Shown in pieces: positions 18,507 through 28,298 of a DNA stretch of 64,000 bases (position 1 is the stretch's first letter; the number at the start of each line of letters is the position of its first letter). The DNA lies in assembly GCA_900469475.1 (NCBI GenBank), contig UBXG01000008.1:62526-126525 (forward strand). Reading direction: 5' to 3'. The position numbers and the translations under genes are program-made. The stretch is from Hyphomicrobiales bacterium. Lineage in GTDB: Bacteria; Pseudomonadota; Alphaproteobacteria; Rhizobiales; Rhizobiaceae. The notes under the pieces are model-generated. The model was not told where the DNA came from. It made no database searches and saw only the letters and a program-made list of their open reading frames with translations.

Positions 18507-19679
18507 ATGAAACGGTTTGTCTTGGCCGCCCTTGCGGCCGTTGCTCTTGGCAGCGCTGCCTATGCCGATACTATCAAGGTCGGCGTCATCGGTCCGTTTT
18601 CTGGCCCGTTCGCGCTGCAAGGCAAGAATTTCAAGGCAGGCATCGACGCCTATATGGCCGTGAATGGCAAGAAGGTTGGCAATGACGAGGTGGAAGTGAT
18701 CTACCGCGACGTGCCGCAGGCCGATCCCGCCCAGTCGAAGGCGCTGGCCCAGGAACTCGTCGTCAAGGAGAAGGTCCAGTATCTCGCCGGCTTCTACTTT
18801 ACCCCGGATGCGATGGCCGTGACGCCGATCCTCAAGCAGGCCAATGTGCCGATGGTGATCTTCAACGCCGCGACCTCGGCCATCGTCACCAAGAGCCCGC
18901 TTGTCGTGCGGACCTCCTTCACCACCTGGCAAACCTCGACGCCGATCGCCAAGGTTGCCTATGATGCCGGCGTCAAGAAGGTCATCTCCGTCGTCAGCGA
19001 TTACGGTCCAGGCGTCGATGCTGAAAATGCCTTCAAGGCCGGTTTCGAGAAGCAGGGCGGCGAAGTGGTCCAGGCGATCCGCATGCCGCTGTCGACAAAC
19101 GACTTCAGCCCCATCATGCAGCGCATCAAGGATTCCGGCGCCCAAGGCGTCTTCGCTTTCCTGCCGTCAGGCCCGACGACGCTCGGTTTCGTCAAGGCCT
19201 ACAATGAGAATGGCCTGAAGTCCGCCGGCATCAAGCTTTTTGCACCCGGCGACCTCACGCAGGAATCCGATCTACCGGCACTTGGCGACGCCGCACTCGG
19301 TATGCAAACGACCTTCCACTATGCGATCTCGCATGACTCGCCCGAAAACAAGGCTTTCGTTGCCGCTGCCGACAAGGCGATCGGCAATCCGGCCGAGCTG
19401 ACCTTCCCGGCCGTCGGTGCTTTCGACGGCGTGCATGTCATCTACAAGATGATCGAGGCGACCGGCGGCAAGCAGGATGCGCAAAAGGCCGTCGATGCCG
19501 TAAGGGGTCTGTCCTGGGTCAGCCCGCGCGGCCCGGTGACCATCGATGCGGAAAGCCGGCACATCACGCAGAACATCTATCTGCGTGAAGTCGCCAAGGG
19601 CGATGACGGCAAATACTACAACAAGGAAATCCAGACCTTCGAGAAGCAGGGCGATCCAGGCCTTGCTGCCGCGAAGTAA
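18507..19679 (+). CDS. Periplasmic substrate-binding protein, branched-chain amino acid type, probably for protocatechuate
   Basis: The 390-residue protein starts with a clear signal peptide (MKRFVLAALAAVALGSAAYA) and continues with the type I periplasmic-binding fold of LivJ-like proteins (IKVGVIGPFSGPFALQGKNFKAGIDAY). The start has GGGAGGAG upstream. Together with the next four genes it forms a complete importer. Its place directly after pcaB matches the PcaQ-regulated protocatechuate-inducible importer (pcaMNVWX) described in Sinorhizobium meliloti, so I infer that it binds protocatechuate or a related aromatic acid. Sequence alone does not exclude an amino acid. Confidence 0.85.
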   Translation: MKRFVLAALAAVALGSAAYADTIKVGVIGPFSGPFALQGKNFKAGIDAYMAVNGKKVGNDEVEVIYRDVPQADPAQSKALAQELVVKEKVQYLAGFYFTPDAMAVTPILKQANVPMVIFNAATSAIVTKSPLVVRTSFTTWQTSTPIAKVAYDAGVKKVISVVSDYGPGVDAENAFKAGFEKQGGEVVQAIRMPLSTNDFSPIMQRIKDSGAQGVFAFLPSGPTTLGFVKAYNENGLKSAGIKLFAPGDLTQESDLPALGDAALGMQTTFHYAISHDSPENKAFVAAADKAIGNPAELTFPAVGAFDGVHVIYKMIEATGGKQDAQKAVDAVRGLSWVSPRGPVTIDAESRHITQNIYLREVAKGDDGKYYNKEIQTFEKQGDPGLAAAK

Positions 19680-19696
19680 GCGCTCCTGAAGCTCCA

Positions 19697-19723
19697 CCCT
19701 TGATCGGAAGCCTCCGGTCAGGG
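19697..19723 (+). other. Intercistronic stem-loop between binding-protein and permease genes
   Basis: CCC, TGA and CGGA on the left pair with TCCG, TCA and GGG on the right around a four-base loop. Such hairpins after binding-protein genes commonly protect the upstream mRNA and give more binding protein than permease. There is no U-run, so full termination is unlikely. Confidence 0.45.
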
Positions 19724-19769
19724 ATGTGACGACAGCGGCCGCGCAACAACAACCGGACCAGCAATTTCA

Positions 19770-20633
19770 ATGCAAACCGTGCTCAGCATAGCAGTCGATG
19801 CCCTCGCTTACGGCATGGTGCTGTTCGTCATTTCCATCGGGCTTTCCGTCACTATGGGGTTGATGCGCGTCGTCAATCTGGCCCATGGCGCCTTTGCCAT
19901 GATCGGCGGCTATATCGCCTCTTATGCCGCACATGATCTTGGTCTTGGCTATGCCGCCGCCGTATTGCTGGCCGTGGTCGGCACGGTCATCATCTCCATC
20001 CCGATCGAACGGCTGCTTTATCGGCGCATCTATGGTGCGCCTGAGTTGACGCAGGTTCTGATGACGATCGGCATCACCTTCTGCATCATCGGTATCGCCA
20101 ACTACGTCTTCGGTCCGACCTTGAAGACCATTCCCTTGCCAGGCAGCCTGCAAGGCTCCGTCGACCTTGGCTTCCGTACCATTGGCACCCATCGCATCTT
20201 CGCGATCGTCTGCGGTCTCATCGTCGCTTTGGCTTTGTGGTATACGATCGAGAAGACCTCCTTCGGCGTGAAGTTGCGCGCTTCCGTCGATAACGCCGCA
20301 ATGGCGGCGGCTCTCGGTGTCAGAACGGAAGTGGTCTACGCCGTCAGTTTCGCCGTTGCCGTTGGGCTTGCCGCCTTCGGCGGCGTGGTGGGTGCCGAAC
20401 TGCTGCCGGTCGAACCCTACTATGCTCTGCGCTACATGGTGACCTTCTTGGTTGTCGTCTCCGTCGGCGGCGCGGGCTCGATTTCCGGCGCGCTGCTCGC
20501 CTGTCTCATCCTTGGCTGCATCGATACGACTGGCCGTTACCTTATGCCGGAATATGGGGAATTCTTCTTCTATCTGGCCGTCATCGCCATCATCTGCGTC
20601 TTCCCGCGCGGCTTTGCAGGGAGAATGAAGTAA
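19770..20633 (+). CDS. Branched-chain-type ABC importer permease (LivH-like)
   Basis: The 287-residue protein is almost wholly hydrophobic with about eight membrane segments. It carries VSVGLSVTMGLMRVVNLAHGAF-like sequence (here GLSVTMGLMRVVNLAHGAFAMIGGY), the hallmark of LivH permeases, and a late GGAGSISGALLACLILG loop that contacts the ATPase. It is the first of two permeases in the probable protocatechuate importer and is followed one base later by the second. The pair would form the heterodimeric channel. Confidence 0.9.
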   Translation: MQTVLSIAVDALAYGMVLFVISIGLSVTMGLMRVVNLAHGAFAMIGGYIASYAAHDLGLGYAAAVLLAVVGTVIISIPIERLLYRRIYGAPELTQVLMTIGITFCIIGIANYVFGPTLKTIPLPGSLQGSVDLGFRTIGTHRIFAIVCGLIVALALWYTIEKTSFGVKLRASVDNAAMAAALGVRTEVVYAVSFAVAVGLAAFGGVVGAELLPVEPYYALRYMVTFLVVVSVGGAGSISGALLACLILGCIDTTGRYLMPEYGEFFFYLAVIAIICVFPRGFAGRMK

Positions 20634-20634
20634 C

Positions 20635-21639
20635 ATGGCTTTGACCCTTGAAAGAGAGGCCGCACCGATCGTGACCAGACATCGTACATTCGGGCAGGAT
20701 CTGATCGCGGTAGCGGTCATCGTCCTGTTGGCTGCCGCCGGCTACCTGTTGTTTCCGGACAACCTCGCTCTTCTCACGCGGCTGATCGCGATCGCGCTTC
20801 TCGTGCTGTCGCTCGATCTTGTCACCGGCTATTGCGGCGTGGCGACCCTCGGCCATGCAGCGCTGTTCGGTGCCGGCGCCTACGCTGCCGGCATCGCATC
20901 CGCCCATTACGGCATCAACGACCCGCTGCTGATGACGCTTGCTGGCATTGCAGGCGGCGCACTTGCCGGATTGGTCTGCTCCATCGTCATTCTGAGAGCT
21001 CATGGTCTGCCACAGCTCGTGCTATCGATCGCGCTGATTTATCTCTTCCACGAATTCGCCAACAAGGCATCGAGCTGGACAGGCGGAAGCGACGGTCTGT
21101 CGGGCATTTCAGCCGATCCGTTGTTCGGTGTTTTCGAGTTCGATCTCTATGGGCACACGGCTTACCTCTACGGCGTGGCACTCCTGCTGATCGTGCTCGT
21201 GCTTTTGCGCTTTCTCGTTCGTTCGCCCTTCGGCATGCTCTGCCGCGGTATTCGGCAAGATCCCTTGCGCATCCGCGCCATGGGAGCCTCGCCCAAGGTA
21301 GCTCTCATCAAGATGTATGTCATTTCCGGTGCCGTTGCCGGCATCGGCGGCGCCTTGACCGCGATCTCGACGCAGGTCGTCGGCCTCGACAGCCTTTCTT
21401 TCACACAATCGGCCGAGGCGCTTGTCATGCTCGTGCTCGGCGGTACAGGTTCGCTGTTCGGTGCGCTCGTCGGCACGCTGATCTTCATGCTGTTCGAGGA
21501 TTACGTCTCTGCCGCCAATCCCTTCCACTGGCTGACGATTGTCGGTGCGCTGTTGATCCTCGTCGTTCTCTTCGCGCCGAAGGGTATCTACGGTACGGCC
21601 GCCGCCTATGTTGCCCGTCGCCGGGAGGCGCGAGCATGA
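20635..21639 (+). CDS. Branched-chain-type ABC importer permease (LivM-like)
   Basis: The 334-residue hydrophobic protein has the LivM features SLDLVTGYCGVATLGHAALFGAGAY and the coupling region GMLCRGIRQDPLRIRAMGASPKVALIKMYVIS, followed by GGTGSLFGALVGT. A GGGAG site precedes the start. It ends in an ATGA overlap with the first ATPase gene, so the importer genes are translationally coupled. The substrate is inferred from the position after pcaB. Confidence 0.9.
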   Translation: MALTLEREAAPIVTRHRTFGQDLIAVAVIVLLAAAGYLLFPDNLALLTRLIAIALLVLSLDLVTGYCGVATLGHAALFGAGAYAAGIASAHYGINDPLLMTLAGIAGGALAGLVCSIVILRAHGLPQLVLSIALIYLFHEFANKASSWTGGSDGLSGISADPLFGVFEFDLYGHTAYLYGVALLLIVLVLLRFLVRSPFGMLCRGIRQDPLRIRAMGASPKVALIKMYVISGAVAGIGGALTAISTQVVGLDSLSFTQSAEALVMLVLGGTGSLFGALVGTLIFMLFEDYVSAANPFHWLTIVGALLILVVLFAPKGIYGTAAAYVARRREARA

Positions 21640-22400
21640 ACGCGATTTTCGAGGTTAGCAATCTGAAGAAGGCGTTCGGCGGCCTGACGGTGACGAACAA
21701 TGTCAGCCTATCGATGGCGCCGGGAGATCGTGTGGCTCTCATCGGCCCGAACGGCGCGGGCAAGACCAGTTTCGTCAATCTCGTCACGGGCAATCTGCAA
21801 GCGGATTCCGGCGAGGTCCGCATCGGCGGTCAGAGCGTCAACAAGGTCGATGCCATCGGCCGGGTCAGGCGCGGCCTCGTACGCTCGTTCCAGGTGACGC
21901 GGCTGTTTCAGGATATGACGCCGGCCGAGCATGTCGGCATGGCCGTGCTGCAGCGGACGGGTCGCTCCAGTCGCATGTTCGGCAATTTCCTCGCGATGCG
22001 CGATGTCATGGCCGAGACGGAGGAGCTGCTCGGCACACTTGGTCTCGCTTCTCTCGCGCATCGCAAGGTCAGCGAGATTGCTTACGGCCAACAGCGGCTC
22101 CTGGAAATTGCCGTTGCCATGGCCCTGAAGCCGAAGGTGCTTCTGCTCGACGAGCCTGCCGCCGGCGTGCCGCAAAGCGATACGGGCCGCATCGAACAGG
22201 CGCTGGCCGATCTGCCGGCAGATCTCGCCGTGCTGATGATCGAGCATGACATGGACCTCGTTTTCCGTTTTGCCAAGCGCGTGGTCGTGCTCGCCGCCGG
22301 CACGATCATATTCGATGGTTCGCCGAAAGACGTGACGCAGGACGCGCGGGTGCGCGAAGCCTATCTTGGGAGCTACGCCAATGCCGGCCACGCCGCTTGA
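21636..22400 (+). CDS. Branched-chain-type ABC importer ATPase (LivG-like)
   Basis: The 254-residue ATPase has Walker A GPNGAGKT, Walker B VLLLDEPAAGV and the H-loop MIEHDMDLVF. The signature sequence is unusual: YGQQRLLEIA stands where LSYGQQR is typical of LivG, so the family form is kept. The frame stays open far upstream, but the ATG at 21636 overlapping the permease stop gives the family length. It pairs with the next ATPase as the motor of the importer. Confidence 0.92.
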   Translation: MNAIFEVSNLKKAFGGLTVTNNVSLSMAPGDRVALIGPNGAGKTSFVNLVTGNLQADSGEVRIGGQSVNKVDAIGRVRRGLVRSFQVTRLFQDMTPAEHVGMAVLQRTGRSSRMFGNFLAMRDVMAETEELLGTLGLASLAHRKVSEIAYGQQRLLEIAVAMALKPKVLLLDEPAAGVPQSDTGRIEQALADLPADLAVLMIEHDMDLVFRFAKRVVVLAAGTIIFDGSPKDVTQDARVREAYLGSYANAGHAA

Positions 22401-23097
22401 AGTCGAAAACCTGTCGGCCGGCTATGGTCCGACGCGAGTGCTGGAAGGGGTTTCCTTTTCCGTGCCGGCCGGCGGCCGGCTTGCCGTGCTCGGCCGCAAC
22501 GGCATGGGCAAGAGCACGCTGCTTGCCACGCTCGCCGGGCAGACCCGGCGCTATGATGGCCGCATCCGGCTGGGTTCGGCCGATATTGCCGGGCTGCCCA
22601 GTGCCAGACGCGCCCATCAGGGCCTCGGCTATGTGCCGCAGACGCGCGATGTCTTTCCGACGCTGACGGTGGAGGAAAATCTGTCCGTCGGGCTCAAAGG
22701 GCGGCCGAAGAGCGCCCTGCAGGAAGCCTATGACATGTTCCCGCGCTTGAAAGAGCGACGTCGCAACCTTGGCGGACAGCTGTCCGGCGGCGAGCAACAG
22801 ATGCTGTCGACGGCCCGCACCATCCTCGGCCGCCCCTCCGTCCTGCTGCTGGATGAGCCGCTGGAGGGGCTTGCGCCCGTCATCTGCGAGGAGTTGATGA
22901 CGGCCTTCGCCAAGCTTGCTAAGTCGGGCGACATGACGATCCTACTCGTCGAGCAGCGCATCCAGAGCGCGCTCGATTTTGCCAGCGATGTTATCATTCT
23001 GGAGCGCGGTCGGCTTGCCTGGAAGGGGACGCCCGAGGCGCTCGCTGCGGATCATGGTGCGGTCGAGCGTCTGCTCGGCGTCGGTGGACTACATTAG
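22381..23097 (+). CDS. Branched-chain-type ABC importer ATPase (LivF-like)
   Basis: The 238-residue protein has Walker A GRNGMGKST, signature LSGGEQQML, Walker B VLLLDEPLEGL and the LVEQRIQSAL H-loop region in which histidine is replaced by glutamine (EQR), as is common in LivF proteins. I chose the ATG at 22381, with GGGAG eight bases before it, over the ATG at 22366. The gene overlaps the end of the preceding ATPase by 20 bases and closes the five-gene importer. Confidence 0.92.
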   Translation: MPATPLEVENLSAGYGPTRVLEGVSFSVPAGGRLAVLGRNGMGKSTLLATLAGQTRRYDGRIRLGSADIAGLPSARRAHQGLGYVPQTRDVFPTLTVEENLSVGLKGRPKSALQEAYDMFPRLKERRRNLGGQLSGGEQQMLSTARTILGRPSVLLLDEPLEGLAPVICEELMTAFAKLAKSGDMTILLVEQRIQSALDFASDVIILERGRLAWKGTPEALAADHGAVERLLGVGGLH

Positions 23098-23230
23098 CGC
23101 ATCCACTCCGGCTGTGCTCCAATCGAGCGCGGCCTTATAATGAAACCCTATGCTTCTAGCCGCCTACGGTCGCGGCGACTGTTCCGTTTATCGTAGACAG
23201 TCCGCCTGCCCGTTTTTGAGGAGGTGCAAG

Positions 23231-23623
23231 ATGGATCGACTTACCGGTGGCTGCCTGTGCGGCAAGGTGCGGATCGTGGCCTCGGGGCGCCCCTATCGGG
23301 TCGGCATTTGCCATTGTCTCGACTGCCGCAAGCATCACGGCGCGCTTTTCCATGCCTCCGCGATCTTTCCCGAGGATGCGGTGACGATCGAAGGTGAAAC
23401 ACGCGACTATGCCGGCCGCTTTTTCTGCCCTCATTGCGGTTCGTCCGTTTTCTCGCGAAGCGCGGACGAAATCGAAGTGAACCTCGGGTCTCTCGATGCT
23501 CCTGATCAGCTAAGGCCGACCTACGAACTCTGGACCGTCCGCCGCGAATCCTGGCTGCCGCCGTTTCCGCTCGCGAGACGATATGATCACGATCGCGAGG
23601 GAACGAGCCGCTTCGAGGATTAG
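23231..23623 (+). CDS. GFA (glutathione-dependent formaldehyde-activating) family zinc protein
   Basis: The 130-residue protein has the cysteine pattern of the GFA/CENP-V zinc fold: GGCLCGKV near the N terminus, CHCLDCRKHHGA in the middle and FFCPHCGSSVF. These give the two zinc sites of the family. The family name comes from an enzyme proposed to join formaldehyde and glutathione, but most members have no proven activity and none is assigned here. The ATG at 23231 has GAGGAGGTG upstream. It stands alone between the importer and the hydantoinase gene. Confidence 0.8.
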   Translation: MDRLTGGCLCGKVRIVASGRPYRVGICHCLDCRKHHGALFHASAIFPEDAVTIEGETRDYAGRFFCPHCGSSVFSRSADEIEVNLGSLDAPDQLRPTYELWTVRRESWLPPFPLARRYDHDREGTSRFED

Positions 23624-23757
23624 GTCGGGTTCGCTGCAAGCGTTATGATGGCAAAAATTGTTAACGGCGATGAGTATCGATTCGTGTTGACGCCAAAACG
23701 TTGACGATTTATCGATATATTATCATCGTTGTTGGTGTAATGCTGCTGGAGGTGGAT

Positions 23758-26700
23758 TTGTCGGAGAAGATTTCGGATCATTGGGATTTCTGGATCGATC
23801 GCGGCGGTACCTTTACCGATGTCGTCGGGCGTGATCCGTCCGGCGCTCTCCACGCCCGGAAGGTCCTATCGGAAAATCCCGAGGCTTATCGCGACGCAGC
23901 CGTCCACGGCATCCGCCTGCATCTCGGTCTCGGCAAGAGCGAGCCGGTTCCTGAAGGTGCGATCGGCGAGGTCCGCATGGGCACGACGGTCGCCACCAAT
24001 GCGCTGCTCGAGCGCAAGGGTGAGCGCCTTGCGCTGGTGACGACGAAGGGTTTCCGCGACGCGCTGCGCATCGGCTACCAGGAACGCAAGAAGATCTTCG
24101 CGACCGAGATCGTCAAGCCGGAAGCGCTTTACGAAGATGTTGTCGAGATCGAGGAACGGGTGCTTGCCGACGGCACCGTCGAACTGGCTCTGGATGAAAA
24201 GGCTGCGGCCGCTGCGCTGCGCGATCTCCTTGCTAGGGGTTATCGCTCCGTCGCCATTGTCTTCATGCATGCCTATAAATTTCCGGCGCATGAGGCGGCG
24301 GTCGCCCGGATCGCACGATCGATCGGCTTTGATCAGGTTTCCGTCAGCCACGAAGTGTCGCCGCTGATCAAGCTGGTCGGCCGTGGCGATACGGCTGTGA
24401 TCGATGCTTACCTGTCGCCGGTGCTCGGCCGCTATATCCGCCAGGTCTGCGATGAGCTAGATGTCGAGCGGACCGGCGCGCGCGTCATGTTCATGATGTC
24501 GTCGGGCGGATTGACGGCCGCAGACATGTTCCAGGGCAAGGATGCGATCCTTTCAGGTCCGGCCGGCGGCGTGGTCGGCCTTGCCAAGACCGGCGAACAG
24601 GCGGGCTTTGCCAATGTCATCGGCTTCGACATGGGCGGCACCTCGACGGATGTGGCCCATTTCGACGGCGAATATGAGCGTGCCTTTGAAACGGAAGTGG
24701 CGGGTGTCCGCGTCCGTGCGCCGATGATGCTGATCCATACCGTCGCTGCAGGCGGCGGCTCGATTTTGCATTTCGATGGCGACCGCTTCCGCGTCGGCCC
24801 CGATTCCGCCGGCGCCTTTCCGGGCCCGGCCTGCTACCGCAACGGCGGCCCGCTGGCCGTCACCGACGCCAATGTCATGGCCGGCAAGCTTCTGCCGGAA
24901 TTCTTCCCCTCGATCTTCGGACCCAACCAGGATCAGCCGCTCGATGTCGAGACGGTGCGCGCCAAGTTTGTAGCGCTCGCAGCCGAGATCGGCGATGGCC
25001 GCAGCCCGGAAGATGTCGCCGACGGCTTCATCCGCATCGCGGTTGCCAACATGGTCGAGGCGATCAAGAAAATCTCGGTGCAGCGCGGCTATGACGTGAC
25101 GCGTTATGCGCTCAACTGCTTCGGCGGTGCCGGTGGGCAACATGCCTGCCTGGTCGCAGATGCGCTTGGGATGAAGAGCATCCTTCTGCATCCGATGTCC
25201 GGTCTTCTCTCCGCCTATGGCATGGGGCTTGCCGATATCCGCGCAACGCGCCAGAAGGCGCTCGGTGTTTCCCTCGATGACGCTGCACCAGCAGCTATCG
25301 CAGCACTTGGCAGCGAATTGCGCGGCGAATGCGTGCCCGAGTTGGAAGCCCAAGGCGTCGCAACGGCCAAGATCAAGACTGTCCAGCGCGCGCATATCCG
25401 CTATGCCGGCACCGATACGCTGCTGGCGGTCGAGACGACCTTTCCTGAGATCGACGCTCCCGCGCGGCTGCGCAGTCAGTTCGAGACGCTGCACAAGCGT
25501 CGCTTCGGCTTCGTTGCCGAGGATAAGCCTTTGGTGGTGGAGGCCGTCGAGATCGAAACGATCGGCGGTGCTGCCGCCGATATCGCAGTCGAGCTGCAGA
25601 CGATAGCCGAAGGTGAAGCTGAGGCGGCAAGGCGCACTGCCTTCTATTCGAACGGCGAAAGTCACGATGCGGCTGTCGTCCTGCGCCAGGTGATCAAGCC
25701 CGGCCAGACCGTGACCGGCCCGGCCATCGTCATCGAACCGAACCAGACGATCGTCATCGAGGACGGCTGGCAGGCGCAGCTGACCGTAAGGGATCATATC
25801 GTCCTCACGCGCATCAAGGCGCTGCCGGAGCGCAGTGCCATCGGCACCAAGGCCGATCCCGTCATGCTGGAAATCTTCAACAATCTCTTCATGTCGATCG
25901 CCGAGCAGATGGGCATGACGCTGCAGAACACGGCCTATTCGGTCAACATAAAGGAGCGGCTGGATTTCTCCTGTGCTGTCTTCGATGCGGAAGGCAATCT
26001 GGTTGCCAACGCGCCGCATATGCCGGTTCATCTGGGCTCGATGGATGCGTCCGTGGCGACCGCCATCCGCGAAAACGCCGTCATCCATCCGGGCGACGTC
26101 TTCCTCATCAACGCGCCGTATAATGGGGGCACGCATCTGCCCGACTTGACGGTTTGCACCCCAGTCTTCGATGATGCCGGTGAGAAGATCCGCTTCTGGG
26201 TCGCGAGCCGCGGCCACCATGCCGATATCGGCGGCATTTCGCCGGGATCGATGTCGCCGCTTGCCACCCATATCGAGGAAGAAGGCGTCTATATCGACAA
26301 TTTCAAGCTGCTCGATCGCGGCCGATTCTGTGAGGCAGAACTTACCAAACTGCTGACAGGTGCGCGTTATCCGGTGCGCACGCTGGCGCAGAACATCAAC
26401 GATCTCAAGGCCCAGGTTGCCGCCAATGAAAAGGGTGTCGCCGAGCTGAAGAAGATGATTGTTCACTTCGGCGAAGATGTCGTCGACGCCTATATGGGTC
26501 ACGTTCAGGACAACGCGGCAGAAAGCGTGCGCCGCGTCCTCGATCGCCTGTCCGACGGTGAATTCAGCTATGAGATGGATCAGGGCTGCAAGATCGTCGT
26601 CAAGATCTCGATCGACAAGGACAAGCGCGAGGCGACGGTCGATTTCACAGGCACGTCCGCGCAGCGCCCGGATAATTTCAATGCGCCGCAGCCCGTCACG

Positions 26701-27384
26701 CGGGCTGCCGTCCTCTATGTCTTCCGCGTCCTCGTCGAGGCGGATATTCCGATGAATGCGGGCTGCCTCCGGCCGATCCGTATCATCATTCCCGAAGGCA
26801 CCATGCTGACGCCGAAATATCCGGCCGCCGTCGTCGCCGGCAATGTCGAAGTCAGCCAGGCCGTGACCAACTGCCTGTTCGGCGCGGTCGATGCGCTCGC
26901 TGCAGCCCAAGGAACGATGAACAACCTGACTTTCGGCAACGAGACCTATCAGTACTACGAGACGATCTGCTCCGGTGCGCCGGCCGGTCCGGGCTTCAAC
27001 GGCGCCGATGCCGTGCATACGCACATGACCAATTCGCGCCTGACCGACCCTGAAATTCTCGAGACGCGGTTCCCGGTCGTGCTGGAGGATTTCCACATTC
27101 GTCCGAATTCAGGCGGCCGTGGCAAGTGGAATGCCGGCAACGGCACGCAGCGCACCATCCGCACGCGCGAAAGGCTGGAATTCGCGATCGTGTCGGGACA
27201 TCGGCGCGTAGCGCCCTTCGGCGTCAAGGGCGGCGAGGCAGGCCAGACGGGCCGCAACTATGTCCGTCGCAACGATGGCAGGATCGAAGAGCTGATCGGC
27301 TCAGCCCATACCGTGCTCGAAGCGGGTGAGGCCTTCACGGTCGTCACTCCCACCGGCGGCGGCTACGGGAAGCGGGACGAATAG
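23758..27384 (+). CDS. Fused hydantoinase/5-oxoprolinase (HyuA-HyuB)
   Basis: The 1208-residue protein joins two parts that are separate genes in many bacteria. The N-terminal part (about 1-690) is HyuA-like, opening with [13 protein letters not shown] and containing the ATP-related [12 protein letters not shown] and [10 protein letters not shown]. The C-terminal part (from about 699) is HyuB-like, with [38 protein letters not shown] and RGHHADIGG. The fused form is like eukaryotic 5-oxoprolinase, which hydrolyses 5-oxoproline to glutamate with ATP. Hydantoins are the other possible substrates. I prefer the TTG at 23758, with GGAGG five bases upstream, over the ATG at 23740. A 9-base-pair hairpin follows the stop codon. 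Confidence 0.85.
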   Translation: MSEKISDHWDFWIDRGGTFTDVVGRDPSGALHARKVLSENPEAYRDAAVHGIRLHLGLGKSEPVPEGAIGEVRMGTTVATNALLERKGERLALVTTKGFRDALRIGYQERKKIFATEIVKPEALYEDVVEIEERVLADGTVELALDEKAAAAALRDLLARGYRSVAIVFMHAYKFPAHEAAVARIARSIGFDQVSVSHEVSPLIKLVGRGDTAVIDAYLSPVLGRYIRQVCDELDVERTGARVMFMMSSGGLTAADMFQGKDAILSGPAGGVVGLAKTGEQAGFANVIGFDMGGTSTDVAHFDGEYERAFETEVAGVRVRAPMMLIHTVAAGGGSILHFDGDRFRVGPDSAGAFPGPACYRNGGPLAVTDANVMAGKLLPEFFPSIFGPNQDQPLDVETVRAKFVALAAEIGDGRSPEDVADGFIRIAVANMVEAIKKISVQRGYDVTRYALNCFGGAGGQHACLVADALGMKSILLHPMSGLLSAYGMGLADIRATRQKALGVSLDDAAPAAIAALGSELRGECVPELEAQGVATAKIKTVQRAHIRYAGTDTLLAVETTFPEIDAPARLRSQFETLHKRRFGFVAEDKPLVVEAVEIETIGGAAADIAVELQTIAEGEAEAARRTAFYSNGESHDAAVVLRQVIKPGQTVTGPAIVIEPNQTIVIEDGWQAQLTVRDHIVLTRIKALPERSAIGTKADPVMLEIFNNLFMSIAEQMGMTLQNTAYSVNIKERLDFSCAVFDAEGNLVANAPHMPVHLGSMDASVATAIRENAVIHPGDVFLINAPYNGGTHLPDLTVCTPVFDDAGEKIRFWVASRGHHADIGGISPGSMSPLATHIEEEGVYIDNFKLLDRGRFCEAELTKLLTGARYPVRTLAQNINDLKAQVAANEKGVAELKKMIVHFGEDVVDAYMGHVQDNAAESVRRVLDRLSDGEFSYEMDQGCKIVVKISIDKDKREATVDFTGTSAQRPDNFNAPQPVTRAAVLYVFRVLVEADIPMNAGCLRPIRIIIPEGTMLTPKYPAAVVAGNVEVSQAVTNCLFGAVDALAAAQGTMNNLTFGNETYQYYETICSGAPAGPGFNGADAVHTHMTNSRLTDPEILETRFPVVLEDFHIRPNSGGRGKWNAGNGTQRTIRTRERLEFAIVSGHRRVAPFGVKGGEAGQTGRNYVRRNDGRIEELIGSAHTVLEAGEAFTVVTPTGGGYGKRDE

Positions 27385-27399
27385 GAATCTAATGTTGGA

Positions 27400-27424
27400 G
27401 CCGAGCGGTAATCGCCCGCTCGGC
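27400..27424 (+). terminator. Hairpin after the hydantoinase gene
   Basis: GCCGAGCGG and CCGCTCGGC form a perfect nine-base-pair stem with a seven-base loop, 15 bases after the stop codon. The bases after it are only weakly T-rich, so it is a partial terminator or attenuator before the MarR-like gene. Confidence 0.5.
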
Positions 27425-27468
27425 CTGTTGATCTGCAGGGCCTTGATCCGGGTTCGAAGGAGTTTCAG

Positions 27469-27996
27469 GTGACGTCCGAGGAAGAGAGCGAACGGCGTGA
27501 ATTGATCGTATCGTCGGCCCATCTGGCCGGTGGCAGCTCGCCGGCTCTGTCGGAGCTGGAATATGGGTCGATCCTCTTTTCGCATGCCTTCAATCGATGG
27601 CTGGTGCGCTGCATGGCGGCGGCCGGCGTGCCTGGCCTTTCGCCGATCGAGATCCTTATCATCCATTCCGTGCGGCATCGCGACCGGCCGAAAACGCTTG
27701 CCGATCTCTGCCTCGTCCTCGACATCGAGGACACGCATGTCGCCAATTACGCCATCAAGAAGCTTGAGGCGGCAGGCCTTGTCAAAAGCGGCAAGGCCGG
27801 CAAGGAAAAGACCATCCGGGTCACCGACAAGGGCCTGGACGCGCTGAAGCGCTATACCGAAATTCGCGAGCGGCTGCTTGTCGAGGCGACGAAGGTGTCG
27901 GGTCTCTCGCAAGACGACCTCTCCGATATCGCCTCGCATCTCAGGGCATTGTCCGGCTATTACGAACAGGCCGCACGGTCGGCCGCGACGCTGTGA
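27469..27996 (+). CDS. MarR-like winged-helix regulator
   Basis: The 175-residue protein has a winged helix with LADLCLVLDIEDTHVANYAIKKLEAAGLV as recognition region and TIRVTDKGLDAL as wing, both typical of MarR-type regulators. The start is GTG at 27469 with AAGGAG about eight bases upstream. It follows the fused hydantoinase on the same strand after 84 bases and a hairpin, so it probably regulates that gene, but the effector is unknown. The N-terminal 30 residues have no recognisable domain. Confidence 0.75.
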   Translation: MTSEEESERRELIVSSAHLAGGSSPALSELEYGSILFSHAFNRWLVRCMAAAGVPGLSPIEILIIHSVRHRDRPKTLADLCLVLDIEDTHVANYAIKKLEAAGLVKSGKAGKEKTIRVTDKGLDALKRYTEIRERLLVEATKVSGLSQDDLSDIASHLRALSGYYEQAARSAATL

Positions 27997-28298
27997 GATA
28001 AAGGCGCGCAAGTTTCTCCCAAATCTTCTTTGCTCTACCCAAGATTCGCTTTTCATTGAACGCTAATATAATTTGGGTCGCTGGCGTCACACGCTAATTC
28101 CCGCCTCTTATCTATTCTGCCATTTCATACCTATATTAGATCTGTGCGATCCGTTGGCGGCAATCCGTTCAACGATCGATGTCGGCAGACCGATGAGATC
28201 CAGTTTTTACCACCGCGCAACTTTTGGAAATTGCTGGCTTCGCACGATAGCAAAAGTGTGCTTTTTTTGACCGAAAGGGGAATGGTGTAAAAACTTCC
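27997..28298. other. Gene-free stretch between the MarR-like gene and the MBL hydrolase gene
   Basis: No coding frame is convincing here. The stretch is more AT-rich than its surroundings. It contains TATAAT at 28067-28072 with a poor -35 candidate (TTCGCT at 28045), which could be a promoter for the downstream gene with a long leader. A weak stem with a run of seven T at 28261-28268 lies about 30 bases before the next start. Confidence 0.35.

Noticed and set aside
23231..23623. Formaldehyde detoxification role for the GFA-family protein
   Set aside because: The zinc-binding pattern supports only the fold. No glutathione-formaldehyde dehydrogenase gene is nearby, so no pathway is claimed.
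24553..27096. Long open frame of 847 codons on the minus strand
   Set aside because: It lies wholly opposite the fused hydantoinase gene and has no recognisable motif. Such frames arise from the strong codon bias of GC-rich genes.
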